From Spirochaeta sp. (GTDB taxonomy: Bacteria; Spirochaetota; Spirochaetia; Spirochaetales_E; Spirochaetaceae_B): a stretch of DNA of 10,030 bases. Shown one piece after another: positions 1-6,415 of the stretch. The DNA is taken from NCBI GenBank assembly GCA_030590585.1, contig JAUUYD010000044.1:1-10030 (forward strand), written 5' to 3'. The stretch's first letter is position 1. Each line of letters begins with the position of its first letter. The translations under genes were made by a program, and so were the position numbers. The notes under the pieces are model-generated. The model was not told where the DNA came from. It was given only the letters and a program-made list of their open reading frames with translations, and searched no databases.

Positions 1-384
1 CCCTTTTATCAGAGCTGGATTGAAGATTCACAATACCTGATGGATCAGTCTCTTGATGCACTCAAACTCAGAGATCTGAATAAACTGGGTCCGCTTATTC
101 GAAACAGCTATCTGAGGATGTTCGCGACAATGCTCGCCTCAAATCCTCCGATTCTGTATTGGAAGCCTGTCAGCCTGGCTCTTATACATGCATGTGAGCT
201 TATGAGAGCTGAGGGATTATCTGTCTGGGAAACCATGGATGCCGGTCCTCAAGTGAAACTTTTCTGTCTTAAGGATGAGCTGGAAGCTGTCCGAAATCGT
301 CTGAACAGGGATTTTGATAATTTGAGTATGAAAATATGCTCTCCCGGCGGGCCGCCATCAAAAATTGTTGATGCCGCAGGATGA
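1..384 (+). CDS. mvaD: Diphosphomevalonate decarboxylase, C-terminal part (5' end outside window)
   Basis: The reading frame is open from base 1 to the TGA at 382-384, so the first 127 codons seen are the C-terminal third of a protein that begins upstream. The family enzyme uses ATP to decarboxylate mevalonate diphosphate to isopentenyl diphosphate, the last step of the mevalonate pathway, in the cytoplasm. The visible part contains the family-typical FYQSW near the start, the segment RMFATMLASNPPILYW, and TMDAGPQVK, where the Asp of DAGP (codon 238-240) matches the catalytic Asp of the family; the usual Asn after DAGP is Gln here. The ATG at 40 is an internal Met, not the start. The stop overlaps the start of the next gene as ATGA, pointing to one operon and translational coupling with the phosphomevalonate kinase. 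Identification is firm; the N-terminal half cannot be judged. Confidence 0.93.
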   Translation, partial: PFYQSWIEDSQYLMDQSLDALKLRDLNKLGPLIRNSYLRMFATMLASNPPILYWKPVSLALIHACELMRAEGLSVWETMDAGPQVKLFCLKDELEAVRNRLNRDFDNLSMKICSPGGPPSKIVDAAG

Positions 385-1478
385 GTAAAAACTATGAAAA
401 AAGGTGGAGTGCACCGGGAAGCCTGCTCATCGCCGGTGAGTATCTGGTAACCGAAGAAGGAGGCCGCGGACTTGCATTAGCTGCCGGAGGCCGTGGATTG
501 CTCAGTACTTCATCAATCCCATCACGGGAATATTCTCTGGAAATGGAAAGCCTCTGCCCCGGGGGTGGGGGTAAATGGAACCTGAAGACCGCCAGGGATG
601 AATCATCCCTGACCGGAACATCCCTGGCCTCAGCGGTATGGGAAGAATACTCAAAGTCCGATCACCCTGCAGATGAAAAAAAGACACAGAAAATTATTGT
701 CGATACCAGGATTTTTTTTGACCTTAATGGCCGGAAGCTGGGGTACGGCTCCAGCGCAGCCGCCGCGCTGTTGTTCACACAGGGGCTTGAGGCCTTAACT
801 GCTGATGATGATACGGTTGATATCGACGTGAAAAGAACGGCAGGGAGAGCCCTGCAGGCTCACCGCAGCTGGCAGAACGGCAGAGGGAGCGGATACGATG
901 TTCTCAGCTCAGCATACGGCGGTGCCGGCCTCTTCACAGGAGGATTAAAACCTGCCTGGGAGCCTCTTCAGTGGCCCGATGTTTTTGATTGCTGGATAAT
1001 AAAGGGACCCGGAGCTGTAAGCAGCTCTCACGCGGTGGATTGCTATAAGGTCTGGAAACAAAAAACTGGTAATCACCGGGTAAGTACTCAGCTGTTATTG
1101 GAATTATCTTTGAATCTGGAGCAGGCCTGCCGCAATATACATTGCAGAACAAAATCAGATTCTGATGATTTTCTGAAAACAATTCATCAATTGGCCATAC
1201 TCGGCTCCAGGCTCGGCGATGAAATCTCTGTCCCTGCGTTTCCCGTCATGCCTGATGGATTCTTGTATGATGACCTGGTCAGTCGGAATCCATGGTATCG
1301 CCCGGGGTCGGGGGCGGCGAAATGTCTTGGAGCCGGGAACGAGACAATACTTCTTATTGCATATAAAGACGGGCTGAGTTCCAGGGAGAATGCAGCCCTT
1401 ATTGAACTCAAACACAAAGGTTCGGCACATCCTCTCAGCATCGAAGCAGCAGGGCTGAGCCCTGAGGATTCCTTATGA
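381..1478 (+). CDS. Phosphomevalonate kinase (GHMP kinase family)
   Basis: This 365-residue GHMP-fold kinase most likely phosphorylates mevalonate 5-phosphate to mevalonate 5-diphosphate with ATP, in the cytoplasm. The N-terminus carries SAPGSLLIAGEYLV (residues 10-23), the substrate-side motif of phosphomevalonate kinases, where GEY replaces the GEH of mevalonate kinase. The phosphate-binding loop is LGYGSSAAAAL (120-130), and GSGYDVLSSAYGG (169-181) is the motif around the conserved Asp173 region. GHMP motif 3 near the C-terminus is degenerate: AAKCLGAGNET (312-322) stands where SGAGGGD is usual. The gene overlaps the decarboxylase before it and mevalonate kinase after it by four bases each (ATGA), so the three are almost certainly co-transcribed. 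No good Shine-Dalgarno precedes the ATG (only AGG abutting it), consistent with coupled translation. The assignment as phosphomevalonate rather than another GHMP kinase rests on GEY and operon position. Confidence 0.88.
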   Translation: MSKNYEKRWSAPGSLLIAGEYLVTEEGGRGLALAAGGRGLLSTSSIPSREYSLEMESLCPGGGGKWNLKTARDESSLTGTSLASAVWEEYSKSDHPADEKKTQKIIVDTRIFFDLNGRKLGYGSSAAAALLFTQGLEALTADDDTVDIDVKRTAGRALQAHRSWQNGRGSGYDVLSSAYGGAGLFTGGLKPAWEPLQWPDVFDCWIIKGPGAVSSSHAVDCYKVWKQKTGNHRVSTQLLLELSLNLEQACRNIHCRTKSDSDDFLKTIHQLAILGSRLGDEISVPAFPVMPDGFLYDDLVSRNPWYRPGSGAAKCLGAGNETILLIAYKDGLSSRENAALIELKHKGSAHPLSIEAAGLSPEDSL

Positions 1479-2425
1479 TCCGAAAGGGTACCGGCCGGGG
1501 TAAACTCATTCTGTTCGGTGAGCATGCGGCTGTGTACGGTTATCCGGCAGTTGGAACCTCACTGCCCTGCCGACTGGAACTGAGCTGGGAGAATGGTGGT
1601 AATGAAACTGAAACTCCAGATGAAAAAGGACTGGACCGGGAAGTTTTTATATCCCTGTTGAATACGGCACGAAAAGCTTCAAAAAAACCTGATTTTCCCG
1701 AATCCGGTAAATGGCAGCGTCTCAGTGATGTCCCGCGAACCGGGGGCTTTGGATCTTCAGCGGCATTATGCGTCAGCATTTCCAGAATTGTTTTGAACCG
1801 GCCTGAAGAAATCTACGATAGTGCAGTACATTTGCTGGCTAATCATCTTGAGATGCAATTCCACGGAACACCTTCGGGAATTGATACGGGTATGGCTGCC
1901 GATAACGGTACTGCCTCCTGGCTGAAAAGCGGCAGAGACCTGCCCGATCGGCAGATCCTCAATATCCCAAAATGGAGTATCATTTATGGTGCCCTCCCCC
2001 GCAGCGCTTCAACTGCTGAGACTGTAGGCCGTTTACGAAGATCAGCAATTCCCGGGAATTCAGCCGCAAAATCGGCTATGAAAGATTTGGGAGATATTGC
2101 CTCTGGCTTTATCGATGCTTCTGAAGAAAGTCGGAAAGACTTCCCGATTACTGCGGCAGAAATGGCAAACCGTGCTCAGAAGATTCTCTCTTCACTGGAT
2201 CTGTCAACTCATCACCTTGATGCATTATTTAAAATAGCCGAAGACGAAGGTGCTCTCGGGGGGAAACTCAGCGGCGGGGGCATGGGAGGCGCTTTCTACA
2301 TCTGTGCGTCCGATAGGGATTCACGGGACCGGATTCTGGGGGTTCTACCTGAAAAACTGGCCGGAGCCGGAATTGAACTTACTGTTCCGCTGACAGCAAT
2401 GGATTTCGGCATTCTTTCGTGTTAA
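1475..2425 (+). CDS. mvk: Mevalonate kinase (GHMP kinase family)
   Basis: This 316-residue cytoplasmic GHMP kinase should phosphorylate mevalonate to mevalonate 5-phosphate, the first committed kinase step of the pathway. Motif 1 is GKLILFGEHAAVYGYPAV (residues 9-26), with the diagnostic GEH. The ATP-binding loop is GGFGSSAAL (90-98). HGTPSGID (120-127) follows a conserved Glu (Glu116), and Asp127 matches the catalytic Asp of characterised mevalonate kinases. Motif 3 is GGKLSGGGMGGAF (262-274). Length is normal for the bacterial/archaeal type. A Shine-Dalgarno GAGGA lies at 1464-1468, six bases before the ATG, inside the end of the preceding gene. The gene closes the mevalonate run in this window. 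Its TAA overlaps the TAA of the convergent YitT gene, with no terminator hairpin between. Confidence 0.94.
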   Translation: MIRKGTGRGKLILFGEHAAVYGYPAVGTSLPCRLELSWENGGNETETPDEKGLDREVFISLLNTARKASKKPDFPESGKWQRLSDVPRTGGFGSSAALCVSISRIVLNRPEEIYDSAVHLLANHLEMQFHGTPSGIDTGMAADNGTASWLKSGRDLPDRQILNIPKWSIIYGALPRSASTAETVGRLRRSAIPGNSAAKSAMKDLGDIASGFIDASEESRKDFPITAAEMANRAQKILSSLDLSTHHLDALFKIAEDEGALGGKLSGGGMGGAFYICASDRDSRDRILGVLPEKLAGAGIELTVPLTAMDFGILSC

Positions 2426-3282
2426 TATCCGTGAGCCTGAAACCCTTCGCCGAATACCTCACGTGCATCGGTTAGATACACAAACGCATCAGGATCGATT
2501 TCTCGAACAATACGCTTGAGCCTTGGTACTTCCTTAGCTCTTAATACACAAATCAATATTTCTTTCCGGCTGCCGGTGTAAAGACCCCGCCCATCAAGTC
2601 CGGTAACACCACGTTCAAGTTCAATTAATATTCTGGCAGCCACTTCATCAGGTCTATTGGAAATTATATGCGCCGCTTTGGTAAAATTAATACCGATGGT
2701 GACGATATCAATAACTTTAGTCGCAACCACCAGTGTAACAACGGCATATAGTGCCAGCTCATAGCTGTGAAAAGAAGCCGCGGCTGTAAGGACAACCAGA
2801 ACATCGAGGATGAGCAGTACCTGGGCAATGCTGATGTATGAAATGCTTTTGTGAATAATTCTGGCAGCCAGGTCAGTTCCTCCAGTTGTCGAATCCTGAC
2901 GGAAAACAAGCCCGAGACCCGCACCCATCACTGCCCCCCCTGCCAATGCCGCCAGCAGAAGATCATCCGTAATGGGTGGAATTGATGCAAACAGGTCGAT
3001 AAAAAGAGAAAGAGACAAGGTCGCTGCCAGAGTTTTTAATCCGAAACTACCGCCAATCAGACGAAAGCCGATCAGAAAAAGAGGAATATTCAGAGCCAGG
3101 CCCACCATGCCAACAGGCCAGTCAGTCCAATAGAAGATGATTGTGGCAAGGCCGGTAACACCCCCTGCGGCAATTTTATTTGGAACCAGGAAGAGTGATA
3201 TGCCGAGAGCCGTAAGTGCGCATCCAAAAAAAAGTATGAGAAAGCTCAGAATCTCCCGGCGATTGAGCTTCCTGATTTTCAT
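2422..3282 (-). CDS. YitT-family integral membrane protein (membrane domain plus DUF2179)
   Basis: This is a 286-residue member of the YitT family, membrane proteins of unknown transport role that are common in Firmicutes and spirochaetes. Residues 10-190 contain about five hydrophobic segments: roughly 11-32, 40-50 running into 57-74, 84-98, 108-126 and 150-185. Two family signatures occur among them: PNKIAAGGVTG (34-44) just after the first segment, and DSTTGGTD (130-137). The soluble C-terminus (about 200-283) is a DUF2179 domain: GVTGLDGRGLYTGSRKEIL (about 215-233) and DAREVFGEGF (272-281) are its hallmarks. The gene starts three bases after the stop of the J-domain gene at 3286, with only a weak Shine-Dalgarno, so it probably depends on that gene for transcription and translation. 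No substrate can be deduced. The family call is strong; the function is open. Confidence 0.9.
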   Translation of the reverse strand: MKIRKLNRREILSFLILFFGCALTALGISLFLVPNKIAAGGVTGLATIIFYWTDWPVGMVGLALNIPLFLIGFRLIGGSFGLKTLAATLSLSLFIDLFASIPPITDDLLLAALAGGAVMGAGLGLVFRQDSTTGGTDLAARIIHKSISYISIAQVLLILDVLVVLTAAASFHSYELALYAVVTLVVATKVIDIVTIGINFTKAAHIISNRPDEVAARILIELERGVTGLDGRGLYTGSRKEILICVLRAKEVPRLKRIVREIDPDAFVYLTDAREVFGEGFQAHGY

Positions 3283-3285
3283 CTT

Positions 3286-4137
3286 CTAGAATCCCCGGGC
3301 AGTACGAATGCTGTTCCAGGCTTCCTGAATTTCCTGAAATTTCTTATTCGCCAGCTCAGTAAAATCTTTTGGAAGACCCTTGGCGGCAATCTTGTCAGGG
3401 TGATATTCCGATGCTTTCTTCCGGTAGGCTTTACGTATTTCAGACTCAGAGGAACTCGAAGGTATGCCCAGAATCTCAAAAGAAGATTTCAAAGACGATG
3501 CTCCCGAAGAAAACCTTGAGCTGCCCGAGCCGGAGTTTGAACCCGAACCGACGCCGTAACGCATTTTCAAAGACTCATAAGCACCGGGACGGAATCCGAA
3601 AGTAGCTGCAGTTTCACGCATGAGCCGATCTTCTTCCGGGTGGATACTTCCTCCGGACGCGGAAACTCTCACCATAATGATGAGCATCATTTCAAGCAGC
3701 TGCGGACGGTTCCTGAAAGTTTCGGAAGCACGTCTTGAATACACTCCCATGGGAGTGTTCCCTGCTGCAGCCTTTCTGAAGATATTCAGAGCCGAGGCTA
3801 CGCTTGATGGATCTGATATCCTCAATTCGTTGATCACAACACTTTGAAATATCTTTTCTTCCTGAGGACTCACATGCCCGTCAGCAGCAGCCAGCCGGCC
3901 GAGCATCGAGAATAGAGTCTCCATAAAAACAGGACCGTTGGTTCCGGCACTTGAACCCCATCCGGAAAACCATCCGCTATTGCTCTCACTGCTTTGGGAA
4001 CCCCGGAATACACGTACACCCAGTCTGGAACCAATAGAACTCCCGAGCATGGCAAAAATTATTCCGAGGAGAATTCCACCGCGAATACCGATGACAAATC
4101 CGATTATAGCTCCAATGAAGGCTGCGGGGTTGATCAA
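3286..4137 (-). CDS. DjlA-type membrane-anchored co-chaperone (TerB-like plus C-terminal J domain), TTG start
   Basis: This 283-residue protein has the DjlA layout. A glycine-rich hydrophobic N-terminus (about 5-38) acts as membrane anchor. A TerB-like helical region (about 72-190) contains the acidic pair RLAAADGHVSPQEE (81-94) and SASGGSIHPEED (159-170). A Ser/Gly linker (196-216) leads to a C-terminal J domain (219-283) with HPD at 246-248. J domains stimulate the ATPase of Hsp70/DnaK, so the likely role is recruiting DnaK to the inner face of the cytoplasmic membrane. The start is TTG: it has AGGAG seven bases upstream and keeps the anchor, and no ATG lies before the anchor. It lies just upstream of the YitT gene (three-base gap) and after a 111-base gap with a possible promoter. 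E. coli DjlA is similar in size and domain order. The client is unknown. Confidence 0.88.
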   Translation of the reverse strand: MINPAAFIGAIIGFVIGIRGGILLGIIFAMLGSSIGSRLGVRVFRGSQSSESNSGWFSGWGSSAGTNGPVFMETLFSMLGRLAAADGHVSPQEEKIFQSVVINELRISDPSSVASALNIFRKAAAGNTPMGVYSRRASETFRNRPQLLEMMLIIMVRVSASGGSIHPEEDRLMRETAATFGFRPGAYESLKMRYGVGSGSNSGSGSSRFSSGASSLKSSFEILGIPSSSSESEIRKAYRKKASEYHPDKIAAKGLPKDFTELANKKFQEIQEAWNSIRTARGF

Positions 4138-4144
4138 TAAGGGT

Positions 4145-4149
4145 CTCCT
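4145..4149 (-). promoter_or_regulatory. Shine-Dalgarno supporting the TTG start of the DjlA-type gene
   Basis: On the minus strand AGGAG is followed by seven bases and then TTG at 4137-4135. No ATG or GTG fits this spacing, so this site decides the unusual start codon. Confidence 0.7.
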
Positions 4150-4164
4150 GCTGTTTTAAGCATA

Positions 4165-4193
4165 TTAATACATATGGAAGAAAAACTAATCAA
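4165..4193 (-). promoter_or_regulatory. Possible sigma-70 promoter for the DjlA-type/YitT gene pair
   Basis: On the minus strand TTGATT (4193-4188) and TATTAA (4170-4165) are separated by exactly 17 bases, each matching four of six consensus positions. The start site would fall about 20 bases before the TTG codon, leaving room for the AGGAG site. The surrounding 4138-4248 gap is AT-rich and holds no other clear element, and no terminator hairpin is visible after the upstream gene, so read-through from it is also possible. Confidence 0.35.
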
Positions 4194-4248
4194 TTCAGGA
4201 AGAAGGGACAAGTTACAAATTGGAAAGCTCACTCAACCTGACTTAATA

Positions 4249-4860
4249 TCACTCCTGAGGCTGTGCCCTCAGTATCAGTGAAGCCCCGTCAGTAAGAATA
4301 ACATCTGATTTCTCATACTGTATCTCCTGATTCTCCGAGATGAGGGTAAAACGGATATCAAAGCTCAGGGTTCCGGGTATTGCTTCAATGCTTACATCAG
4401 CCGATTCACCCTGCCTGAGATACCTTCCGGCAAGAATGTCCCTGCCCCATTCACTATCGGAAACGGAACTGATTCGAAGTGATGAAATTGTAGAACCTGT
4501 TCTGTTTGTGAACTTAAGCTCGCGGACAGATCCTGCAAACATCGCCAGGATGGCCTGGTTCTCAGGTCCTACCGTAAGTTTCCCGCTTATTGCAGGCATC
4601 ACATCATACAGAATATAAACCACAGCTTCAGAGTCCAGCATCCTGAAAGCCCAGGGAGACGTGCCAAGCAAATCCAGCATCAAAGATTCGCCGTCAAGTA
4701 TTACCAGGCCTGGTATCAGATCTTCCCCCCAATGATCTACACCTGCCGGTGCGGCCTGTATCAGTTCTATTACCGAACCGGTACGATTGACAACTGTCAG
4801 CGATTCGGAGAATAGACTGGAGGCGAAAAACAAGAGTATTATACCAAAATAAATCTTCAT
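4249..4860 (-). CDS. Secreted protein of unknown function made of two copies of one 94-residue module
   Basis: I do not recognise a named function. The 203-residue protein begins with a clear signal peptide: Met-Lys, a hydrophobic core at about 4-16, and a likely cleavage after FSES (about 17-20). The exported part would lie outside the cytoplasmic membrane. The mature part is two copies of one module. NRTGS occurs at 25-29 and 119-123, WGxD at 44-47 and 138-141, GES at 57-59 and 151-153, and an LT-x-G stretch at 95-98 and 189-192. Every pair is offset by exactly 94 residues. The alternating polar/hydrophobic pattern suggests beta-sandwich folds. The pattern (N-x-TG, then WGxD, then L-x-x-GES) resembles a small secreted domain I recall in hypothetical proteins of other Gram-negative bacteria, from memory only. 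GAGGA lies just before the ATG, and the gene overlaps the cyclase-like gene by four bases (ATGA), so the two are co-expressed. Confidence 0.82.
   Translation of the reverse strand: MKIYFGIILLFFASSLFSESLTVVNRTGSVIELIQAAPAGVDHWGEDLIPGLVILDGESLMLDLLGTSPWAFRMLDSEAVVYILYDVMPAISGKLTVGPENQAILAMFAGSVRELKFTNRTGSTISSLRISSVSDSEWGRDILAGRYLRQGESADVSIEAIPGTLSFDIRFTLISENQEIQYEKSDVILTDGASLILRAQPQE
4252..4800 (-). repeat. Internal tandem duplication within the secreted protein (two modules, 94-residue period)
   Basis: Copy 1 covers residues 21-114 (4800-4519) and copy 2 residues 115-203 (4518-4252). The matches are gap-free in register (NRTGS, WGxD, GES, LT-x-G), but codons differ: the first RTGS is CGT ACC GGT TCG and the second AGA ACA GGT TCT. 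The duplication is therefore old and kept at the protein level, not a recent DNA repeat. Confidence 0.8.
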
Positions 4861-6305
4861 GCTTCCTCAACCTCTTCAACCTGTTCGATTATATATTGGT
4901 ACTCGAGAATGGCAGCTTTGATATTGGCAAAAAACAGGGGAAAAATAACATTGTAGAAATAATAAGCCTGGTGGGTGATACCTTTGTTGAGATCGTAAGT
5001 TCGCTGAACAGTGGCTCTCATCTCAGCCATCCAATGATCGTACCCGATAAATCCGTCCTCTTCCCCGGATTCATGTGAATGTCTCCCCTTAACCGAGTCC
5101 TGAAGTTTACCCAGAAGATCCAGCAGATGAATCAGTTTATAATCTTCGGTAATCTGTTCTCTCAATTTCGCGGCATCCCCGTCTTTTTTCATTAGCATGG
5201 TCTTGTATTTTCCGGGGAACATAATTCTGTACAGTGAATCTTTGCGAATGCGTATTTTCATTGACGTGAACAGGTCTTCCATCTTGTTGATAACAAAATG
5301 ATTCCCCCGGTAGTACTTGATGAAATTTACAATATCATCAGCACCGGTCTCGCCTCTTGTGAGCAGGAGTTTTGACTGGTCTCTGATGCTTTCAGGTAGT
5401 GATGGATTCACCTGAATACTGTAGGTTTCAAACTCGGCATTCTTTTTATCCTTGAGGTAAACTTTTGCTTTTTGAAATAATTCCTCAAAAGAGATATCCT
5501 GATAAACACTGCCCAGGGCTTTTGCTTCCCGGATAATTCGCCTGTGATACTCAGCTGTAATACCAGCTTTCTCCAGGATATTGAAAAAATCAGCAGTAAT
5601 CCGCAAACCGCCGATAGGTGCGGAGGATTCCATCCGTTTCGCTTCAATGACCGGCATACCAATAACATCCCACTGCTTTGCACCATCGGGGCCGAAATTT
5701 CCGATCAGCACCCTCCCGAGGGAAGCCCCGACACGAATACGAATTTGAAATAGGGCATTGAACGATGCCGATGCGTAACCTTGTCTGAGCTCTCCAAGGA
5801 TATTGTACGCTTCAAGTATGGCATCAACTGTGGCACGATCAGAAATCTTGTTCAGATAATTATGATTGGTCTGATTGAAAAGGCTGCTCACCCGCTGCAG
5901 TTCAACACATGTATAGAATAGTTCACGAGCCATGAATTTTACCGCGTCATCCTCATCCATTTTCTTGACCAGAGGATCGATGGGGCCTCCGTAATGAAAC
6001 ATGAGACTGTCGCCTTCAATTTTATTCAGATATCCGCCGTGTTTACGGAGTACCCAGTTGAAAGCCGAATACAAGCCGTTCAAAACCGTTTGGTTCTCAG
6101 GCGGACTTAAGAACTGTGAGAGAAATGTGTATCGGGAGATATCAAGGAATCCGATGGCAATGAGTGTTTCATCGGATTTAGTGTAGATACCACCGGCTTC
6201 TACAATTGCCTCTACCAGCTGCCTGGGAAGGTAAAAATCTTCGATTTTCCGCCGTAGAATGAGTTCTTCAGAAATATGATGCTGCTCAGTACTATCTTTC
6301 ATCAA
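4857..6305 (-). CDS. Class III adenylate/guanylate cyclase-like protein with a long unassigned C-terminus
   Basis: This is a soluble protein of 482 residues, numbered from TTG; the ATG next to it (6302-6300) is an equally good start. The cyclase domain covers about 47-240. IGFLDISRYTFLS (51-63) holds the first metal Asp55, and LNKIEGDSLMFHYG (93-106) holds Lys95 and the second metal Asp99. GASLGRVLIGNFG (193-205) and QWDVIGMPVIEAKRMES (211-227) follow. Lys95 and Asp213 match the purine-selecting pair of adenylate cyclases. The transition-state Asn is replaced by Ile220, while Arg224 is kept. The stretch between Asp99 and GASLG is about 35-40 residues longer than usual. Residues 260-482 are mostly helix-like and match nothing I know. 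There is no membrane segment. Activity may be weak, altered or lost. No Shine-Dalgarno is visible; a TATAGT box (6315-6310) lies seven bases before the ATG. The stop overlaps the start of the secreted-module gene. Confidence 0.82.
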   Translation of the reverse strand: MMKDSTEQHHISEELILRRKIEDFYLPRQLVEAIVEAGGIYTKSDETLIAIGFLDISRYTFLSQFLSPPENQTVLNGLYSAFNWVLRKHGGYLNKIEGDSLMFHYGGPIDPLVKKMDEDDAVKFMARELFYTCVELQRVSSLFNQTNHNYLNKISDRATVDAILEAYNILGELRQGYASASFNALFQIRIRVGASLGRVLIGNFGPDGAKQWDVIGMPVIEAKRMESSAPIGGLRITADFFNILEKAGITAEYHRRIIREAKALGSVYQDISFEELFQKAKVYLKDKKNAEFETYSIQVNPSLPESIRDQSKLLLTRGETGADDIVNFIKYYRGNHFVINKMEDLFTSMKIRIRKDSLYRIMFPGKYKTMLMKKDGDAAKLREQITEDYKLIHLLDLLGKLQDSVKGRHSHESGEEDGFIGYDHWMAEMRATVQRTYDLNKGITHQAYYFYNVIFPLFFANIKAAILEYQYIIEQVEEVEEA

Positions 6306-6359
6306 TGATACTATAATAATGACAACTCAAGTGGACGTCATGCATTTCTTTTACGACTG

Positions 6360-6389
6360 TTTACATTTTATTAATTAAAAGCGGATAAT
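6360..6389 (+). promoter_or_regulatory. Sigma-70 promoter for the MinD/ParA-type gene
   Basis: TTTACA (6360-6365) and GATAAT (6384-6389) each match five of six consensus positions, with an 18-base spacer. Transcription would start near 6396, giving a leader of about 20 bases with GAGGGG (6406-6411) just before the ATG at 6416. The spacer contains the small inverted repeat TTTTA-TTAAT-TAAAA (6366-6380). This is the only strong element in the 6306-6415 divergent gap. Confidence 0.5.
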
Positions 6390-6415
6390 TCCTAAAGAAT
6401 GAAGCGAGGGGCTGC

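Noticed and set aside
40..42. ATG at 40 as start of a 114-residue protein
   Set aside because: The decarboxylase family signature FYQSW lies upstream in the same open frame, so the gene begins outside the window.
3369..4159. Plus-strand reading frames opposite the DjlA-type gene (3369-3605, 3620-3847, 3938-4159)
   Set aside because: They have no Shine-Dalgarno or family features and lie antisense to a clear TerB/J-domain protein; they are frame shadows.
6310..6315. TATAGT -10-like box seven bases before the cyclase-like ATG on the minus strand, a possible second leaderless start
   Set aside because: No acceptable -35 hexamer lies 16-18 bases upstream and there is no extended -10, so it is only mentioned with the gene.
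6332..6345. GACGTC and ATGCAT palindromes in the divergent gap upstream of the cyclase-like gene
   Set aside because: Six-base palindromes are expected by chance and there is no second copy. Not supported as a regulator site.
6366..6380. Inverted repeat TTTTA-TTAAT-TAAAA inside the ParA-type promoter spacer
   Set aside because: It is only A and T in an AT-rich spacer, so chance is likely. Not called as an operator.
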